This document shows, in pieces, positions 1-8,848 of a DNA stretch of 64,000 nt; the first letter of the stretch is position 1, and each line of letters begins with the position of its first letter. Source of the stretch: Acinetobacter sp. BY419 (GTDB taxonomy: Bacteria; Pseudomonadota; Gammaproteobacteria; Pseudomonadales; Moraxellaceae); the NCBI RefSeq assembly GCF_019038395.1, contig NZ_JAGFXZ010000001.1, positions 62,001-126,000 of the forward strand, written 5' to 3'. The notes beneath the pieces are model-generated. The model made no database searches, had not been told where the DNA came from, and worked only from the letters and a program-made list of their open reading frames with translations. The position numbers and the translations under genes were made by a program.

Positions 1-556
1 CCTGCTCCAGACCATGCGAGCTGGCTTCAATCGAGGTAAATTCCGCACCGGCCTTTGCATAGCCATGCAAGGCATTTTGCAGTTGCAAGGCATCCAGGGT
101 GGTATGCGAAGAAGCTTCCAGATTTGGCAAAATCCCGTTACCTGTGGTACCCATCACCGCACAGGCTTTACCTTGCAGCATGATTAACTCAGCCACCAAG
201 CGAGAAATCGTGGTTTTACCATTGGTGCCGGTAACTGCCAAAATTCGAGCAGCTTGAATAGGTTGAGTAGCTTGCAAATACTGCTTTTGCCACTGTCCCA
301 TCAGATGACGTACATCTGTCACCACCAAACTTGGAGATACATCCAGCTCAGTTTCTGAAATCACAGCCAATGCACCCTGCTCTAGAGCTTTCTGGGCAAA
401 TTGAGCAGTTTTTTCCGGTTGAGACAGGCTGGTCAGGGCAATAAAAATTTGTCCCGGTTTGACTTTACGACTATCCAGCTCGAAGCCCTGAAAGGATTGT
501 GTCATCCAGTTAGCGACATCGTGAGGGGTGTAGAGATCTTGAAATGTAATAGACAT
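1..556 (-). CDS. murE: MurE, UDP-MurNAc-tripeptide synthetase (3' part outside window)
   Basis: The N-terminal 185 codons of the cytoplasmic Mur ligase that adds the third residue (meso-diaminopimelate in Gram-negatives) to UDP-MurNAc-L-Ala-D-Glu using ATP. The ATG is at 556. The Mur ligase P-loop GTNGKTT lies at residues 110-116, followed by the expected ASSHTT segment near residue 150. The coding sequence runs off the left edge, so the C-terminal catalytic and substrate-recognition domains are not visible. It starts 11 bases after the ftsI stop and is the fourth gene of the rsmH-ftsL-ftsI-murE transcription unit. Identity rests on the P-loop, the N-terminal sequence and this gene order. Confidence 0.95.
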   Translation of the reverse strand, partial: MSITFQDLYTPHDVANWMTQSFQGFELDSRKVKPGQIFIALTSLSQPEKTAQFAQKALEQGALAVISETELDVSPSLVVTDVRHLMGQWQKQYLQATQPIQAARILAVTGTNGKTTISRLVAELIMLQGKACAVMGTTGNGILPNLEASSHTTLDALQLQNALHGYAKAGAEFTSIEASSHGLEQ

Positions 557-567
557 TGATCACCTAT

Positions 568-2391
568 TTACTGGACTTTGGGAGGTTCTAAAGGTTTGTC
601 CAGAGGGACATTCAGCAGACGCAGAGATTCCTGCATCACGCGGGCAAAGACCGGTGCGGATACCGTACCGCCATAGTAGGTGCCTTGTGGATTTTCCACC
701 ACCACCACCATGGCAATCCGTGGATCACTGACCGGTGCCACACCGGCAAATAAAGCCCGGTATTCATTGGTCGAATAACCTTTACGGTCGGCACGCAATT
801 TATGTGCAGTACCGGTTTTACCTGCCACGCGATAGCCTGGAATAGTGGCGCGTGTCGCTGTACCGCCCGGCAAGGTTGCGGTTTCCATCATCAGCAAGAC
901 TTGATCTGCGATATTGGCGTCGACCACCTGTTCACCCTTAGGCTGCTCTTCCAGCTTGTACAGGCTCAGCGGCATTTTCACGCCTTTATTGGCTAGCATG
1001 GCATAGGCATCAGCCAGCTGAAGTACTGTTGCGTTCAGACCATAACCATAGGACATGGTCGCCACTTCTGACACATTCCATTTACTTGGCGGCAGAATCA
1101 GACCGGCACTTTCCCCGGGGAACTTCACCGCTGAACGCTGACCAAAACCGAGGCGTTTGTAGAACGTTGGCAAGGTTTCATAAGGCAGCGACAAGGCCAG
1201 TTTCGCCACACCGACGTTAGAAGATTTCTGTAGAATGCCGCCGAGTGTTAACTGGCCATAGTTATGCGTATCACGAATGGTATGATTGCCGACCCGCATA
1301 CTGCCCGGCGTGGTATTCACGACTGAATTCGCCGTATATTTGCCACTTTCCAAAGCCATCGCTACAGTGAGCGGCTTCATGGTAGAACCTGGCTCGAAAG
1401 AATCGACTGCACCGCGGTTACGCATCGCATCCTTGTTCAGCAAGCTATTTTTATCATTGGGGTTATACGATGGCCATGAAGACAGCGCCAGAATTTCGCC
1501 TGTTTTGACATCTACGGCAATTGCAGTAGCTGAACGGGCATTATTGGCAACACCGGCCGCAGTCAGCTCACGGTACATAATATATTGCAGACGAGAATCG
1601 ATACTCAGGGTAATATTTTCGCCTGGTTCAACCTCTTTAATTACTTCCGGCTCTTTGACCCGGTTACCTTTTTTATCGCGAATGATCTGCTGCTCGCCAT
1701 CCTCTCCGGAAAGACGGCTATTCAGCTGCATTTCCAGACCTTCAATCCCGATACCTTCACTATTGGTCAGGCCAATAATCTGAGAATTCGGCTGTGGCTG
1801 CGGATAATACCGTTTATAGTTTTTCTCGGCATACACCCCCTGAAAATTACGCTTCATGATCAGTTCAGCCTGTTGTGGCGGAACTTCTTTTTTCAGGATC
1901 AGATAACGCGAACGCGGGCGTTCTTGCATTTTTTTACGCAGTTCTGCCCGATCCATACCGACTGCATCGGCCAGCTCATCCAGATCCAGGTTTTTATCCG
2001 GCAGTTGACGTTTGAGTTTACGGCTATCCGGTTCTTTTTCCAGCGCCAGCATGGTCTCGTCATAGAGTTTTTTATTGTCAAAATAATCGCGTGGATCAAT
2101 CACGATTTTCATGATCGGGGTACTGATCGCCAGTGGCACACCATTACGATCATAAATCACACCACGCATCGCCCTGATGGTATTGGTTCTTAAAATATTG
2201 GCATTGGCTTTATTTTGTAAAAAGTCTTTATTGATAATCTGCACATAAAAGGCACGGCCAATCAGTGTAATAAAACACAAGAGCACCACCGCCCACATGA
2301 TATAAAAACGATTGATATAAACATTCGATGCATTTTTGTCGGTGACTGCTTGTTTTTTACGTACCGGTTGCTTCTTTCTTTTGTCTATCAT
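568..2391 (-). CDS. ftsI: FtsI (PBP3), septal peptidoglycan transpeptidase
   Basis: Class B penicillin-binding protein that cross-links septal peptidoglycan with FtsW, and the target of aztreonam-type beta-lactams. Of 607 residues, a short basic cytoplasmic tail precedes one membrane helix (about 31-50), then the dimerisation (pedestal) domain (about 70-240), then the transpeptidase domain. Its three signature motifs are intact: STMK with catalytic Ser336, SSN at 390-392 and KTG at 525-527. The gene sits 15 bases after ftsL and 11 bases before murE, the classical dcw order. No sign of truncation. Confidence 0.97.
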   Translation of the reverse strand: MIDKRKKQPVRKKQAVTDKNASNVYINRFYIMWAVVLLCFITLIGRAFYVQIINKDFLQNKANANILRTNTIRAMRGVIYDRNGVPLAISTPIMKIVIDPRDYFDNKKLYDETMLALEKEPDSRKLKRQLPDKNLDLDELADAVGMDRAELRKKMQERPRSRYLILKKEVPPQQAELIMKRNFQGVYAEKNYKRYYPQPQPNSQIIGLTNSEGIGIEGLEMQLNSRLSGEDGEQQIIRDKKGNRVKEPEVIKEVEPGENITLSIDSRLQYIMYRELTAAGVANNARSATAIAVDVKTGEILALSSWPSYNPNDKNSLLNKDAMRNRGAVDSFEPGSTMKPLTVAMALESGKYTANSVVNTTPGSMRVGNHTIRDTHNYGQLTLGGILQKSSNVGVAKLALSLPYETLPTFYKRLGFGQRSAVKFPGESAGLILPPSKWNVSEVATMSYGYGLNATVLQLADAYAMLANKGVKMPLSLYKLEEQPKGEQVVDANIADQVLLMMETATLPGGTATRATIPGYRVAGKTGTAHKLRADRKGYSTNEYRALFAGVAPVSDPRIAMVVVVENPQGTYYGGTVSAPVFARVMQESLRLLNVPLDKPLEPPKVQ

Positions 2392-2406
2392 GTCCGAGCG
2401 CTGGCC

Positions 2407-2739
2407 TTATTTTTTCTCATCTGAAGTTTGTGGTAAGGAAATCACGACACTCTGTGAAACCGGTGGTGAATACATCCGCAGCTGGGTCACAGCACGCGTG
2501 CCAATCTGTGCAGTTGCGCCAAAGGTTTGCTGTTCAATCAGCAAACGACCCCACTCTGCATTCAGATCATCACGCTCACGCAAATAGCTACTCAGCTGTC
2601 TGGTGTCCTGACGATATTCAAAGACCTGAAATACCACAAATACTGCACTGATAAAGACCATCAGTATCAATACGAGATAGATGGTGGCTTTTTTAAGCCA
2701 CAACTTTTCTAATTTTTTATCAACCACTTCAGTTTTCAT
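2407..2739 (-). CDS. ftsL: FtsL, cell division protein
   Basis: Small bitopic divisome protein that works with FtsB and FtsQ to recruit and activate FtsW/FtsI. It is 110 residues long, with a short cytoplasmic tail, one strongly hydrophobic segment (about residues 19-42), then a periplasmic heptad-like region (about 43-95) suited to a coiled coil. Sequence conservation in FtsL is low, so the call rests on size, topology and the position between rsmH (10-base gap) and ftsI (15-base gap), where FtsL lies in most gammaproteobacteria. Confidence 0.92.
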   Translation of the reverse strand: MKTEVVDKKLEKLWLKKATIYLVLILMVFISAVFVVFQVFEYRQDTRQLSSYLRERDDLNAEWGRLLIEQQTFGATAQIGTRAVTQLRMYSPPVSQSVVISLPQTSDEKK

Positions 2740-2749
2740 GATGTGCCTA

Positions 2750-3661
2750 TCAAGCTAAACGTTCTGCTACCCGGAGCCATGCACTACGTGAACGAGGATT
2801 GGCTTTGATTTCTTCGTCACTGGCTTTTACGCGGGATACCTTCTTTAAACGTCGTGTATCTTTTTGCTGCCCCGGCATTCCCCAGCCAAAATCTTCATCT
2901 AATGTGGATTCTTTTTGAATAAACTGTTTAATCAAACGGTCTTCCAGAGAGTGGAAACTAATGACCGCCAAACGTGCCCCAGGTTTCAAGATTTCAACGG
3001 CCTGAGGCAAGAAGATTTCAATATCTTCTAATTCTTTATTAATAGCAATACGAATAGCTTGAAAAGTACGAGTGGCGGCATGCTTATTTTTTTCCCATTT
3101 TGGATGCGCGACTTTAACAATTTCCGCAAGTTGAGCTGTAGTATCAATCTGTCCGGCCGCCTTGATGGCTTTGGCAATCCGGCGACTATAACGTTCTTCG
3201 CCGTATTTAAAAATGATATTTGCCAGTGCTTCTTCTTCAATTTTAAGCAGCCATTCTGCTGCAGTTGGACCTTGTGAATTGTCCATGCGCATATCCAGCG
3301 GGCCATCTTTCATAAAACTGAAACCACGTTCAGCCTGGTCCAGCTGCGGTGAAGATACACCCAGATCTGCCATCACTCCATCGACCTGTTCAATGCCCAG
3401 CTCAGCCAAGGCATCTTTCAGGTCAGCAAAGCTGGCATGAATAATTTTAAACCGTGAATCTTCTTGTTCTAGTTCGGCCGCCACTGCCAGTGCCTGTGGA
3501 TCTTTATCAAAGGCATAGACACGTGCATGTTCATTTAATTTAGACAGCAATAAACGCGTATGTCCACCACGACCAAAGGTACCATCAACATAAGTTCCCG
3601 TATTGCGACCCGCCAACAAGGCATCAATCGTTTCGTGAAGTAATACAGAAATATGTGACAT
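2750..3661 (-). CDS. rsmH: RsmH, 16S rRNA (cytosine(1402)-N4)-methyltransferase
   Basis: SAM-dependent methyltransferase (formerly MraW) that modifies C1402 in the decoding centre of 16S rRNA. It has 303 residues, the normal length. The SAM-binding glycine-rich motif DGTFGRGGHT is at residues 26-35, and the family signatures GVSSPQLD and FHSLEDR are present. It is the first gene of this dcw fragment: no mraZ lies upstream, and a good promoter is visible at 3699-3727. The next gene upstream is a sulfate-binding protein ending at 3845 on the same strand, separated by a terminator. Confidence 0.97.
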   Translation of the reverse strand: MSHISVLLHETIDALLAGRNTGTYVDGTFGRGGHTRLLLSKLNEHARVYAFDKDPQALAVAAELEQEDSRFKIIHASFADLKDALAELGIEQVDGVMADLGVSSPQLDQAERGFSFMKDGPLDMRMDNSQGPTAAEWLLKIEEEALANIIFKYGEERYSRRIAKAIKAAGQIDTTAQLAEIVKVAHPKWEKNKHAATRTFQAIRIAINKELEDIEIFLPQAVEILKPGARLAVISFHSLEDRLIKQFIQKESTLDEDFGWGMPGQQKDTRRLKKVSRVKASDEEIKANPRSRSAWLRVAERLA

Positions 3662-3698
3662 AAAAACTCAATCAATAGGGCGAAAAATTTAACTGCAC

Positions 3699-3727
3699 AT
3701 TATCACCCTGTTTAGGCAAAGCTCCAA
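3699..3727 (-). promoter_or_regulatory. Predicted sigma-70 promoter of rsmH-ftsL-ftsI-murE
   Basis: On the minus strand a -35 box TTGGAG (3722-3727) and a -10 box GATAAT (3699-3704) are separated by exactly 17 bases, 38 bases upstream of the rsmH ATG. Box match and spacing are good; use in the cell is inferred. Confidence 0.55.
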
Positions 3728-3789
3728 ACGACTTTTTGTAGATAAATATTACTTTCTATAGAGAAAACCGTTTCAGCATTTTTGACCAC

Positions 3790-3819
3790 AAAAAAGCCTC
3801 CCGTTTTGGAGGCTTTTTT
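3790..3819 (-). terminator. Rho-independent terminator after the first sulfate-binding gene
   Basis: AAAAAAGCCTCC and GGAGGCTTTTTT pair around a four-base loop. It lies 26 bases after the stop of the minus-strand gene at 3845 and separates it from the rsmH promoter. The A and T runs would let it work in both directions. Confidence 0.85.
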
Positions 3820-3844
3820 CAATCCAGATGACTTCGCAGATCAA

Positions 3845-4864
3845 TTAACGTTTGCTGTTATAAATCTGGTCGAAAATTGCACCATTTGCAAAATGGGTTT
3901 TCTGTGCATTGGCCCAGCCACCAAAGACTTCATCAATGGTAAAGGTTTTGATTTTCGGAAACTGTGCCGAATACTTGGCCAATACTTTTTCATTACGTGG
4001 ACGATAGAAGTGTTTAGCCGCCATCTCCTGACCCAATGGTGAATACAGGTAATTGATATAACCCGTTGCTAACCACTTATTACCATTTTTTTCTACGGTA
4101 CGATCCACAATCGCCACTGACGGTTCAGTCAAAATCGTGATCGATGGATAAACGATATCAAACTTGTTTTTACCCAAGGTCTTTTGCGTAACTAAGGCTT
4201 CATTTTCCCAGGTCAATAATACATCGCCAATCCCACGTTCGGCAAAGGTGGTCATTGAAGCACGTGCAGCAGAATCCATCACCTTCACGTTCTTATAGAG
4301 TTTGCCGACAAATTCCTGCGCTTTGGCTTTATTACCGCCTGGCTGTTTCTCGGCATAACCCCATGCAGACAGATACACCCAACGCGGCAAACCACCGGTT
4401 TTCGGGTTAGGGGTAATAATCTGCACACCAGGTTTGGTTAAATCACTCCAGTCCTTGATGCCTTTCGGGTTGCCCTTGCGGACCATGAATACGATAGTTG
4501 AGGTATAAGGTGCCGAGTTATGCGGAAATTCTTTTTGCCAACCTGGCTGAATCTGGCCAGATTTCACAATTTCTTCGATGTCATTGGCCAGCGCCAAAGT
4601 CACCACATCGCCTTTCAGGCCATCAACCACTGAACGTGCCTGCTTGCCCGACCCCCCATGTGACTGCTTAAAATTCACATCCAGACCTGTGCGGTTTTTC
4701 CAGTAAGTTCCAAATGATTTGTTAAATTCATCATAGAACTCGCGCGTGGCATCATAGGATACATTCAGAAATTGACGGTCTGCTGCTTGTGAAGCAGTAG
4801 CTGTCATACCTAAACCAGTCGCCAATAAGGCAGCACTAAAGAACAATTTTAATTGAGTTTTCAT
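3845..4864 (-). CDS. sbp: Periplasmic sulfate-binding protein (copy 1)
   Basis: Solute-binding protein of a sulfate/thiosulfate ABC importer. From the ATG at 4864 it is 339 residues, with a signal peptide ending near ATASQA (about residue 27). The mature part opens with FLNVSYDATREFY and carries [16 protein letters not shown] and the TSTIVFMVRKGNPK stretch typical of Sbp/CysP. An upstream in-frame extension to 4915 is unlikely because the signal peptide begins at 4864. A clean promoter (4896-4924) and a terminator (3790-3819) make it a single-gene unit. No permease or ATPase genes are adjacent, so it must serve a transporter encoded elsewhere. It closely resembles its neighbour at 5109-6110. 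Confidence 0.93.
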   Translation of the reverse strand: MKTQLKLFFSAALLATGLGMTATASQAADRQFLNVSYDATREFYDEFNKSFGTYWKNRTGLDVNFKQSHGGSGKQARSVVDGLKGDVVTLALANDIEEIVKSGQIQPGWQKEFPHNSAPYTSTIVFMVRKGNPKGIKDWSDLTKPGVQIITPNPKTGGLPRWVYLSAWGYAEKQPGGNKAKAQEFVGKLYKNVKVMDSAARASMTTFAERGIGDVLLTWENEALVTQKTLGKNKFDIVYPSITILTEPSVAIVDRTVEKNGNKWLATGYINYLYSPLGQEMAAKHFYRPRNEKVLAKYSAQFPKIKTFTIDEVFGGWANAQKTHFANGAIFDQIYNSKR

Positions 4865-4895
4865 GGCAACACAGAGTTTATCTTCATTAAATATA

Positions 4896-4924
4896 ACTAT
4901 ATGAAATAAAATCATTTATCGCAA
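4896..4924 (-). promoter_or_regulatory. Predicted promoter of sulfate-binding gene copy 1
   Basis: Minus-strand -35 TTGCGA (4919-4924) and -10 TATAGT (4896-4901) with a 17-base spacer, 31 bases upstream of the ATG at 4864. In Acinetobacter relatives such genes are usually under CysB; I could not identify a CysB site with confidence. Confidence 0.6.
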
Positions 4925-5048
4925 TTCAGCATTGCGCATCAAAACACGATAAAATAAAAGGTTTTCTTTATTAATATGATGTTTTTAAAAGAAAAATGTT
5001 ATTTATTATTCTACTTATCTCTAATATATAGAATTTTATGCATTAGAT

Positions 5049-5086
5049 ATAAAGAAAATGGATAATCACTTCGCCATTTTCTTTAT
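5049..5086 (-). terminator. Terminator after sulfate-binding gene copy 2
   Basis: Perfect 13-bp inverted repeat (5049-5061 with 5074-5086) around a 12-base loop, 22 bases after the minus-strand stop at 5109. The descending arm is T-rich on the minus strand, so it probably terminates copy 2 before copy 1 begins. Confidence 0.65.
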
Positions 5087-5108
5087 CTCCTTATAAACCA
5101 CTGCTTAC

Positions 5109-6110
5109 TTATCTTTTTTCATTATAAATTTGATCATAGATCGCCCCATTTACAAAATGCGCTTTTTGCGCTTTGGCCCAGCCTCCAAAGACTTTATCAA
5201 TAGTGAAGGTCTGGATTTTCGGGAATTGGGCTGAATATTTGGCAGCCACTTTGGCATCGCGTGGACGGAAGAAATATTTTGCAGCAAGCTCCTGCCCTTT
5301 CGGTGAATATAAATAGTTCAAATACCCTTTGGCCAGATGGATCGTGTCATTTTTATTGACGTTTTTATCGACAATCGCCACCGATGGCTCAGCCAGAATT
5401 GAAATCGATGGATAGACGATATCGTACTTGTCTTTGCCCAGACCCTGCGTTGCCAGCAAGGCTTCATTTTCCCAGGATAAAAGCACATCACCAATACCGC
5501 GCTCGGCAAAAGTCGTCAGTGAACCCCGGGCACCGGAGTCGAGTACTTTGACATTTTGATAAAGTTTTTTCACCAGCTCTCTGGCTTTGACCTCATTGCC
5601 ACCGGGTTGCTTCAGCGCATAGCCCCACGCAGACAGATAGATCCAACGCGGTGCGCCACCAGTTTTCGGGTTCGGGGTAATAATTTCCACACCCGGTTTG
5701 GTCAGATCATTCCAGTCTTTGACTTGCTTTGGATTCCCTTTGCGTACCAAAAATACGATCGTAGAAGTATAAGGCGCCGAATTGCTCGGAAAATCTTTTT
5801 GCCAGCCTTTCTCGATTAAACCTGCATTGACGATTTCTTCGATATCATTGGCCAAGGCCAAGGTCACCACATCGGCCTGCAAACCATCGACAACTGAACG
5901 CGCCTGCTTGCCTGAACCGCCATGCGACTGCTTAAAATTAACCGTCTGTCCGGTTTTCTGCTTCCAGAACTTGCCAAATTCTTCGTTATATTCCTGATAA
6001 AATTCACGGGTCGGGTCATAAGACACATTCAGGAAATCTTTGGCGATGGAATTTTGTACTGCTGTTCCAGCTAAAATTGTCAAGATTGTTGATGCTATTA
6101 TTCTTTTCAT
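5109..6110 (-). CDS. sbp: Periplasmic sulfate-binding protein (copy 2)
   Basis: Second sulfate-binding protein, 333 residues, with an N-terminal signal peptide (about residues 1-23). The mature part opens [20 protein letters not shown] and keeps [30 protein letters not shown] and ERGIGDVLL at the same positions as copy 1. The two proteins align end to end without large gaps, pointing to tandem duplication, yet their signal peptides and promoters differ. It has its own promoter at 6141-6169 and a terminator at 5049-5086. No transporter membrane genes are adjacent. Sulfate or thiosulfate is the likely ligand; the sequence does not show which copy prefers which. Confidence 0.93.
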   Translation of the reverse strand: MKRIIASTILTILAGTAVQNSIAKDFLNVSYDPTREFYQEYNEEFGKFWKQKTGQTVNFKQSHGGSGKQARSVVDGLQADVVTLALANDIEEIVNAGLIEKGWQKDFPSNSAPYTSTIVFLVRKGNPKQVKDWNDLTKPGVEIITPNPKTGGAPRWIYLSAWGYALKQPGGNEVKARELVKKLYQNVKVLDSGARGSLTTFAERGIGDVLLSWENEALLATQGLGKDKYDIVYPSISILAEPSVAIVDKNVNKNDTIHLAKGYLNYLYSPKGQELAAKYFFRPRDAKVAAKYSAQFPKIQTFTIDKVFGGWAKAQKAHFVNGAIYDQIYNEKR

Positions 6111-6140
6111 CTTATGTAACTCAATTGTTTATATAGCAGC

Positions 6141-6169
6141 ACTATACAAATCAAAAATTAACATAACAA
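6141..6169 (-). promoter_or_regulatory. Predicted promoter of sulfate-binding gene copy 2
   Basis: Minus-strand -35 TTGTTA (6164-6169) and -10 TATAGT (6141-6146) with a 17-base spacer, 30 bases upstream of the ATG at 6110. Confidence 0.6.
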
Positions 6170-6505
6170 TCATATGCTTATAACAAAATACACAATCTAT
6201 TTCTGATTTTCAGATATCTGGTAACAATTAAATCCAGATACATATTCTGCTAGAAAAGTAATATTCTGCTACAATATAAGACAGTTCTTCACGTTGTCTT
6301 CACAGTTTTCTGTTAAAAATAGGCCACTAAAACAGGAAATTACGTTTTTTTAGTAATTTTCCACAGAGTTATATAATTTCTTTTGTAAAAAATGTGACTT
6401 GGTTCTACTTCTTTATGACCAACTGTGATTAAATTGTAGACAGAGTATTAAAAAAAACATTTTTAACAAAATAAAACCAACCAGAAGTAAGGAGGAAGTT
6501 TGGAT
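6170..6505. other. AT-rich divergent intergenic region
   Basis: About 335 bases between the promoter of sulfate-binding gene copy 2 and the small secreted-protein gene. No gene is visible. It holds a 7-bp inverted repeat (6337-6343 with 6352-6358) around a T-rich loop, and a strong AGGAGG Shine-Dalgarno at 6490-6495 for the downstream gene. No promoter I would defend for the plus-strand gene. Confidence 0.5.
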
Positions 6506-6808
6506 ATGAAATTTAAATTATTCACAGCCAGCATCCTAAGCCTGATTATGTTGTTTTCGATTCAGCTCGGTCATGCCGTGGTTGTGAAGACAGATTTGCC
6601 GAAGACTGTAGTAAGCACCGCTGAAAGCAAGGCATCGCCGATTGAAAAAGCGATTCAGCAACAAAAAAGTGAAAAAACACTCCATACAGAAGATAATTTA
6701 AAAGTCTTAACTGCCCTTAAAGTTGCACCTTCGCAAAATTTCTTGGCAGCACAGAATTATCGTTTTACCCGTTTTGTACAAAGTATTTTTTTGAGCGATC
6801 CTTCTTAA
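6506..6808 (+). CDS. Small secreted protein of unknown function
   Basis: A 100-residue protein with a clear signal peptide: basic MKFK start, hydrophobic core (about 5-24) and a probable cleavage site after GHA near residue 26. The mature part is short, Lys/Ser/Ala-rich and lacks cysteine, so a periplasmic or secreted polypeptide is inferred. I do not recognise the family. ATG 6506 is preferred over the upstream TTG at 6500 because AGGAGG at 6490-6495 gives a 10-base spacing, against only 4 bases to the TTG. The gene stands alone with a terminator at 6842-6892 and precedes gltX without an obvious functional link. Confidence 0.75.
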   Translation: MKFKLFTASILSLIMLFSIQLGHAVVVKTDLPKTVVSTAESKASPIEKAIQQQKSEKTLHTEDNLKVLTALKVAPSQNFLAAQNYRFTRFVQSIFLSDPS

Positions 6809-6841
6809 TCAGCGCCAAAAGAGCTGAATACGTCCAGATTT

Positions 6842-6892
6842 AAAAGCCACATTACTCAATGTTGAATAAAGCATTAAGTGAAGTGGCTTTTT
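6842..6892 (+). terminator. Terminator between the small secreted-protein gene and gltX
   Basis: AAAGCCAC (6843-6850) pairs with GTGGCTTT (6883-6890), followed by a short T run; the interior can extend the stem imperfectly. A TATAAT (6896-6901) immediately downstream is a good -10 box for gltX, though its -35 is weak. Confidence 0.65.
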
Positions 6893-6935
6893 CGCTATAA
6901 TAGTTACAATTTTATATTCAAGATTAGATCCGGCT

Positions 6936-8444
6936 ATGACTATTCGTACTCGTATTGCACCTTCTCCTACTGGTTTTCCGCATGTAGGTACTGCCTATAT
7001 CGCCCTGTTTAACTTATGTTTTGCCAAACAGCACGGTGGTGAATTCATTCTTCGGATCGAAGATACCGACCAACTGCGCTCAACGCCTGAATCTGAAAAA
7101 ATGATTCTGGATTCATTGCGCTGGCTTGGTCTGAACTGGTCTGAAGGTCCTGATGTGGGTGGCCCGCATGCACCGTACCGTCAGTCAGAACGCATGGATA
7201 TCTATAAAAATTATGCATTGGAACTGGTCGAGAAAGGCCATGCTTTCTACTGTTTCGCTACCCTAGAAGAACTGGATCAAATGCGTGCAGAACAGCAGGC
7301 ACGCGGTGAGTCTCCACGTTATGACGGTCGCGGTCTGAATCTTACTCAGGAAGAAGTTGAACGTCGCTTGGCTGCTGGCGAAGCACATGTGATTCGCATG
7401 AAAGTACCGACTGAAGGTGTATGTAAGTTTAATGACATGCTGCGGGGTGAAGTCGAGATTCCATGGGCACAAGTGGACATGCAGATCCTGCTGAAAACCG
7501 ATGGGCTGCCAACCTACCACCTGGCTAACGTCGTGGATGACCACTTAATGCAAATCACCCACGTGATTCGTGGTGAAGAATGGATTCCATCTGCACCGAA
7601 ACATCAGCTACTTTACCAGTATTTCGGTTGGGAAATGCCGGTACTGTGCCACATGCCACTGCTACGCAACCCGGATAAATCCAAGCTGTCTAAACGTAAG
7701 AATCCAACCTCAATCAACTACTACAAAGACATCGGCGTACTGCCTGAAGCCTTGTTGAACTACTTGGGTCGTATGGGCTGGTCAATGCCAGATGAAAGTG
7801 AAAAATTCACTTTGGCAGAAATGATCGAAGATTTTGATATCAAACGTGTATCACTGGGTGGTCCGATCTTTGATGTCGAAAAACTCAACTGGCTGAACGG
7901 TCAATGGATCAAGGCCTTGAGTCCGGCTGAACTGCTCGACACCTTGCTGGCATGGAAAGCGGATCGTGCCAAATTAGAAGAAATTGCAGCTGCGATTCAA
8001 CCCCGTATTAACCTGTTGTCTGAAGCGGTGAACTGGTCTGCACATTACTTTAACCACTTCCCGACCCTGACCAAAGAACAGTTTGTAAGCAAAAAACTGT
8101 CAGATGAACAGGTACGCCAAAGTCTGCAATTTGCAATCTGGCGTTTAGAAAGCTTGTTTAGCTGGAACAACGACACGGTCAGCCAAACTTTGATGGACTT
8201 GGCGACACAGATGGAAATCAAGTTACGCGACTTTATGCCAGCGTTCTTTATTGCGATTGCCGGTTCGACTGCATCTACGCCAGTCATGCAAACGATGGTG
8301 ACCATTGGTCCGGATTTAACCTTTGCACGCCTGCGTCATGCCCTGGAAATTGTTGGTGGTCCAAGTAAAAAAGAGCTAAAAGTCTGGGAAAAACTCAATG
8401 AAAGCTTAAAATTGCCGAAAAATGAAGCAGTTGATCAAGCTTAA
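6936..8444 (+). CDS. gltX: Glutamyl-tRNA synthetase
   Basis: Class I aminoacyl-tRNA synthetase charging tRNA-Glu with glutamate. It has 502 residues, the usual length. The Rossmann signature appears as [12 protein letters not shown] near residues 9-20 (HVGT in place of HIGH), and the second class I motif is SKLSKRK near residues 248-254. A C-terminal anticodon-binding helical domain fills the rest. The next genes downstream are tRNA-Ala and tRNA-Glu, so the enzyme sits beside one of its own substrates, but the tRNAs have a separate promoter. A TATAAT box lies 34 bases before the ATG. Confidence 0.97.
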   Translation: MTIRTRIAPSPTGFPHVGTAYIALFNLCFAKQHGGEFILRIEDTDQLRSTPESEKMILDSLRWLGLNWSEGPDVGGPHAPYRQSERMDIYKNYALELVEKGHAFYCFATLEELDQMRAEQQARGESPRYDGRGLNLTQEEVERRLAAGEAHVIRMKVPTEGVCKFNDMLRGEVEIPWAQVDMQILLKTDGLPTYHLANVVDDHLMQITHVIRGEEWIPSAPKHQLLYQYFGWEMPVLCHMPLLRNPDKSKLSKRKNPTSINYYKDIGVLPEALLNYLGRMGWSMPDESEKFTLAEMIEDFDIKRVSLGGPIFDVEKLNWLNGQWIKALSPAELLDTLLAWKADRAKLEEIAAAIQPRINLLSEAVNWSAHYFNHFPTLTKEQFVSKKLSDEQVRQSLQFAIWRLESLFSWNNDTVSQTLMDLATQMEIKLRDFMPAFFIAIAGSTASTPVMQTMVTIGPDLTFARLRHALEIVGGPSKKELKVWEKLNESLKLPKNEAVDQA

Positions 8445-8456
8445 TTAATTTTTGTG

Positions 8457-8485
8457 TTGACGTGTGAGCGCGATATCCCTAATAT
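8457..8485 (+). promoter_or_regulatory. Strong promoter of the tRNA-Ala/tRNA-Glu operon
   Basis: TTGACG (8457-8462), a 17-base spacer and TAATAT (8480-8485), followed by a GCGC discriminator. This is close to the ideal sigma-70 promoter, and the G/C-rich discriminator is typical of stringently controlled stable-RNA promoters. Transcription should begin about 10 bases before tRNA-Ala. Confidence 0.85.
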
Positions 8486-8496
8486 AGCGCTCACAC
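8462..8496 (+). repeat. Perfect 10-bp inverted repeat spanning the tRNA promoter
   Basis: GTGTGAGCGC (8462-8471) and GCGCTCACAC (8487-8496) are exact reverse complements flanking the -10 box, separated by 15 bases. It could be an operator or a DNA structure element; see findings. Confidence 0.8.
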
Positions 8497-8501
8497 AGAC
8501 T

Positions 8502-8577
8502 GGGGTCATAGCTCAGTTGGTAGAGCGCTACAATGGCATTGTAGAGGTCAGGAGTTCGATCCTCCTTGACTCCACCA
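8502..8577 (+). tRNA. tRNA-Ala (anticodon GGC)
   Basis: 76 bases including an encoded CCA end. The acceptor stem GGGGTCA/TGACTCC closes with one G-T pair. The D-loop sequence AGCTCAGTTGGTAGAGC, anticodon loop TGGCATT and T-loop GTTCGAT are all standard. First gene of a two-tRNA operon. Confidence 0.97.
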
Positions 8578-8615
8578 AATCAAGTCTTGCTTTAGCTGTG
8601 TAATTTGCCTCAATT

Positions 8616-8691
8616 GTCCCTATCGTCTAGAGGCCTAGGACATCGCCCTTTCACGGCGGTAACCGGGGTTCGAATCCCCGTAGGGACGCCA
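8616..8691 (+). tRNA. tRNA-Glu (anticodon TTC)
   Basis: 76 bases with an encoded CCA end. Acceptor stem GTCCCTA/TAGGGAC, anticodon loop CTTTCAC, T-arm GGGGTTCGAATCCCC. It lies 38 bases after tRNA-Ala in the same transcript. Five bases after it an 11-bp inverted repeat with one mismatch (8697-8707 with 8716-8726) forms a trailer hairpin. Confidence 0.97.
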
Positions 8692-8730
8692 TATTCAAGA
8701 TGACCATACCATATTATGGTGATCTTATAA

Positions 8731-8760
8731 AAAACCCAAGCATCGCGACTTGGGTTTTTT
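8731..8760 (+). terminator. Terminator of the tRNA operon
   Basis: AAAACCCAAG and CTTGGGTTTT form a 10-bp stem ending in a T run. Confidence 0.85.
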
Positions 8761-8848
8761 ATTGCCTGTATATTTTATGTTGGGCAATATTTCGGTTTCT
8801 CCGCATCTTCCGATAAAATAATCAGTAATTCAAAATTTTGGAGTTGTA

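Noticed and set aside
1286..2193. Long plus-strand frames inside ftsI
   Set aside because: Shadow frames of a conserved gene.
6356..6364. TTTTCCACA resembling a DnaA box
   Set aside because: A single loose match in an AT-rich gap with no clustered boxes, no dnaA/dnaN and no origin context.
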